This document shows, piece by piece, positions 24,353 to 26,145 of a stretch of 26,145 nt of DNA (its first letter is position 1; every line of letters begins with the position of its first letter). Below the pieces are notes generated by a model. It was not told the DNA's origin. It was given only the letters and a program-made list of their open reading frames with translations, and searched no databases. The stretch spans positions 1 to 26,145 of the forward strand of contig CAJTPM010000043.1 of the NCBI GenBank assembly GCA_910578085.1, written 5' to 3'. Source of the DNA: an uncultured Lachnospiraceae bacterium (GTDB lineage: Bacteria; Bacillota; Clostridia; Lachnospirales; Lachnospiraceae). Made by a program: the position numbers and the translations under genes.

Positions 24353-24504
24353 AATTCCCTGTCCGGAATTTGTTCGGGAAACTTCTCATTCCACTTCGTT
24401 CCACGAGAAGTAGCGGCAAATTCCCTGTCCGGAATTTGTTCGAGAAACTTCTCATTCCACTTCGTTCCACGAGAAGTAGCGGCAAATTCCCTGTCCGGAA
24501 TTTG
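24353..24504. repeat. 66-bp tandem repeat array in the tpiA 3' region
   Basis: Two full units (24353-24418 and 24419-24484), differing at one position, and a 20-nt partial third (24485-24504) that ends 2 nt from the tpiA stop codon. Each unit start is itself a hairpin in minus RNA (CAAATTCC, 6-nt loop, GGAATTTG), extended to 10 bp in the copy next to tpiA. Within the unit, ACTTCTC and GAGAAGT can form a second stem. Confidence 0.92.
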
Positions 24505-24506
24505 CC

Positions 24507-25253
24507 TTAGTAGTTGACGATCTTCCCGAAGTCAGCTTTGAGGGATGCGCCGCCTACAAGGCCGCCATCGATATCCGGCTGTGCGAACAGTTCCGCCGCA
24601 TTGCCTGCGTTTACGGATCCGCCGTACTGAATACGCACCGCCTCTGCGGTAGCTTCATCATAAATTTCAGCGATACAGTCACGGATCCCTTTGCAGACTT
24701 CCTCCGCCTGTTCCGTGGTCGCCGTCCTGCCTGTGCCGATCGCCCAGATCGGCTCATAAGCGATCACCATCTCTTTTACCTGGTCTGCGCTTACGCCGAC
24801 AAGATCAGATTTGATCTGGAAACGGATCCAATCCATGGTAACGCCCATCTCTCTCTGCTCCAGAGATTCACCGCAGCAAAGGATCGGTGTGAGGCCCGCC
24901 TCAAAAGCCTTTTTCACCTTCTTATTTAACAGTACGTCATCCTCCTTGAAATAATCACGTCTCTCGGAGTGGCCGATAATCACGTATTTTACACCCGCAT
25001 CTACTAACATAGCCGCAGAGATCTCGCCTGTGTAAGCGCCCTTCTCCTCGAAGTACATATTCTCGGCTCCCACTTCCACGTTCGTGCCTTTCACAGCCTC
25101 CACAACCGGAACAATATCAACTGCCGGTACGCAGTAAACAACATCTACGCTGTCGGATTTTACCAGATCCTTTAATTCTTCACAAAGCGTTACAGCCTGG
25201 CTGGGCGTCATATTCATCTTCCAGTTACCAGCCACGATTTTTCTTCTTGCCAT
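24507..25253 (-). CDS. tpiA: Triosephosphate isomerase
   Basis: 248-residue TIM-barrel glycolytic enzyme interconverting dihydroxyacetone phosphate and glyceraldehyde 3-phosphate. Catalytic residues are visible: Asn10 and Lys12 in GNWKMN, His95 in IIGHSERR, and Glu167 in AYEPIWAIGTG (loop 6 region). The phosphate-binding QYGGSVN and GGLVGGASL are near the C-terminus. The length is normal. AAAGGAG lies upstream of the ATG. Its 3' end is followed at once by a 66-bp hairpin-forming repeat array and then a terminator. It is separated from gpmI by two membrane-protein genes. Confidence 0.98.
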   Translation of the reverse strand: MARRKIVAGNWKMNMTPSQAVTLCEELKDLVKSDSVDVVYCVPAVDIVPVVEAVKGTNVEVGAENMYFEEKGAYTGEISAAMLVDAGVKYVIIGHSERRDYFKEDDVLLNKKVKKAFEAGLTPILCCGESLEQREMGVTMDWIRFQIKSDLVGVSADQVKEMVIAYEPIWAIGTGRTATTEQAEEVCKGIRDCIAEIYDEATAEAVRIQYGGSVNAGNAAELFAQPDIDGGLVGGASLKADFGKIVNY

Positions 25254-25372
25254 TTCTTCTTCTCCTTTTCCCTATGCACTTCTGTTTTGAACCCATAACG
25301 TCAAATCAGCATTTTCATCCCGGTGTCCGGAATCTCTGACGGAATGTTATCTACAGAAGTGGTTTAAACTGT

Positions 25373-26011
25373 TTACATATTCTGATTATTATTCTGGTAA
25401 GAATTCGGCGCACCTCCGCTTTGCTGGCCATAACCGCTCAGAGGCTGACCCGCAGGCTGTCCGCCGATTCCCTGGGATGCATTGCGGGCATTGATATCAT
25501 CTACCCATTTCTTATCCTTCTTATTGGTAACAAGCATCACAATACCGATAATCAACAGAACCAGCCCAATTCCGCCGAAAACAACGCCAACGCCGATCCC
25601 TACGCCGGGCACCGTATCGCCAACCATACCCATGGCATCCAGATACAGCTCCGGTACTATGGGAGAATAGTTCGGATCACCGAATTTACTGTAATCATAG
25701 CATACCTCAACGGTACTTCCCACATGATACTCATCGCTTAACACCATGATATAAGTCTCATAGGTATAGCCGTCCTCTTCGCAGTAAAACTCAATAGTCG
25801 CCATGCTGTCACTGTCGATATCCGTGATCTCACCATAAGTAGTTACACCTGTCTGTCTGGCATCTTCTATCTCCTGTTCTACCTGAGTTACCGCTTCATC
25901 CATAGCGCCGTTCATCGCTCCGAAAAGTCCGCCGATCGCAAGACCGATCACCAGACCAATCGTACCAAAAATAATTAAAATGATTCCACCTATCTTTTTT
26001 CCCTTACTCAT
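25373..26011 (-). CDS. Two-TM protein with DUF3592-like central domain
   Basis: 212 residues. Transmembrane helix 1 is at about 5-30 (Gly-rich), followed by an extracellular beta-rich domain of about 90 residues (TTYGEITDIDSDSMATIEF, then YTYETYIMV and VGSTVEVCYD). This resembles the DUF3592 pattern, in which a small domain sits between two helices. Transmembrane helix 2 is at about 139-165, and the cytoplasmic tail is rich in Gly, Gln and Asn. The ATG at 26011 was chosen because GAGGAGAG lies just upstream; the longer frame to 26038 would contain that site. It lies 119 nt before tpiA. The 51-bp repeats begin about 30 nt upstream. Function unknown. Confidence 0.78.
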   Translation of the reverse strand: MSKGKKIGGIILIIFGTIGLVIGLAIGGLFGAMNGAMDEAVTQVEQEIEDARQTGVTTYGEITDIDSDSMATIEFYCEEDGYTYETYIMVLSDEYHVGSTVEVCYDYSKFGDPNYSPIVPELYLDAMGMVGDTVPGVGIGVGVVFGGIGLVLLIIGIVMLVTNKKDKKWVDDINARNASQGIGGQPAGQPLSGYGQQSGGAPNSYQNNNQNM

Positions 26012-26039
26012 AAATTCTCTCCTCATAATATTTTGCAAG

Positions 26040-26145
26040 CGCTTTGCTCTTAGTCGACTCGCAAACGCTTCGCTTTTTGCTCGTATCCCTCGCTTTGCTC
26101 TTAGTCGACTCGCAAACGCTTCGCTTTTTGCTCGTATCCCTCGCT
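26040..26145. repeat. 51-bp tandem repeat at the right edge
   Basis: Two identical 51-bp units (26040-26090 and 26091-26141), with the start of a third cut off by the window end. Each contains the palindrome AGTCGACT and the words CGCTTCGCTTTTTGCTCG and GCAAACGC. A diverged copy of the core is at 15929-15959. Confidence 0.93.

Noticed and set aside
21958..24504. CRISPR array
   Set aside because: The units are contiguous tandem repeats without unique spacers and no cas genes are present.

Overview
The window looks like chromosome from a Lachnospiraceae-type Firmicute (Clostridia). The reasons are strong AGGAGG-type ribosome sites, sigma-A promoters, moderate GC, an NCS2 uracil permease, a NagE-like PTS, the secG-rnr-smpB-ssrA cluster, and a tmRNA gene whose terminal CCA is not encoded. 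This assignment is inference from protein and gene-order character; no database was searched. All 22 protein genes and the one RNA gene lie on the minus strand, so transcription runs from high to low coordinates.

From right to left: a small membrane protein (25373-26011) behind a 51-bp tandem repeat; the glycolytic genes tpiA, gpmI and eno, with a DUF2339-like multi-spanning membrane protein and a zinc-ribbon/SH3 protein between tpiA and gpmI; a three-gene set of VWA/metallopeptidase-like protein, MoxR-type AAA+ ATPase and leucine-rich-repeat protein (13333-17310); uraA with its own promoter; an M19 dipeptidase; the secG - rnr - smpB - ssrA block (protein export, RNA decay and trans-translation); a small unknown protein; rpe, a membrane protein and an OmpR-type response regulator; a two-gene PTS (EIIA, EIICB) with its own promoter and terminator; a sensor kinase and a lipoprotein; and, at the left edge, a strong UP-element promoter firing out of the window that resembles an rRNA operon promoter.

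The genes are mostly ordinary. The most unusual features are RNA structures and a few protein oddities. eno sits between two strong hairpins. One is a 15-bp stem that buries its Shine-Dalgarno sequence and is followed by six T. The other is a 24-bp inverted repeat just after its stop codon, whose only three imperfections become G.U pairs in the transcribed strand. Enolase itself carries two insertions. RNase R lacks its N-terminal helix-turn-helix and first cold-shock domain. The VWA-like protein has HSLLH where its family usually has HExxH. Two tandem-repeat arrays sharing a 13-nt core flank the DUF2339-like gene, and a third repeat family recurs at two places at least 10 kb apart. The triad at 13.3-17.3 kb is the best candidate for a poorly described protein system; its function cannot be read from sequence alone.
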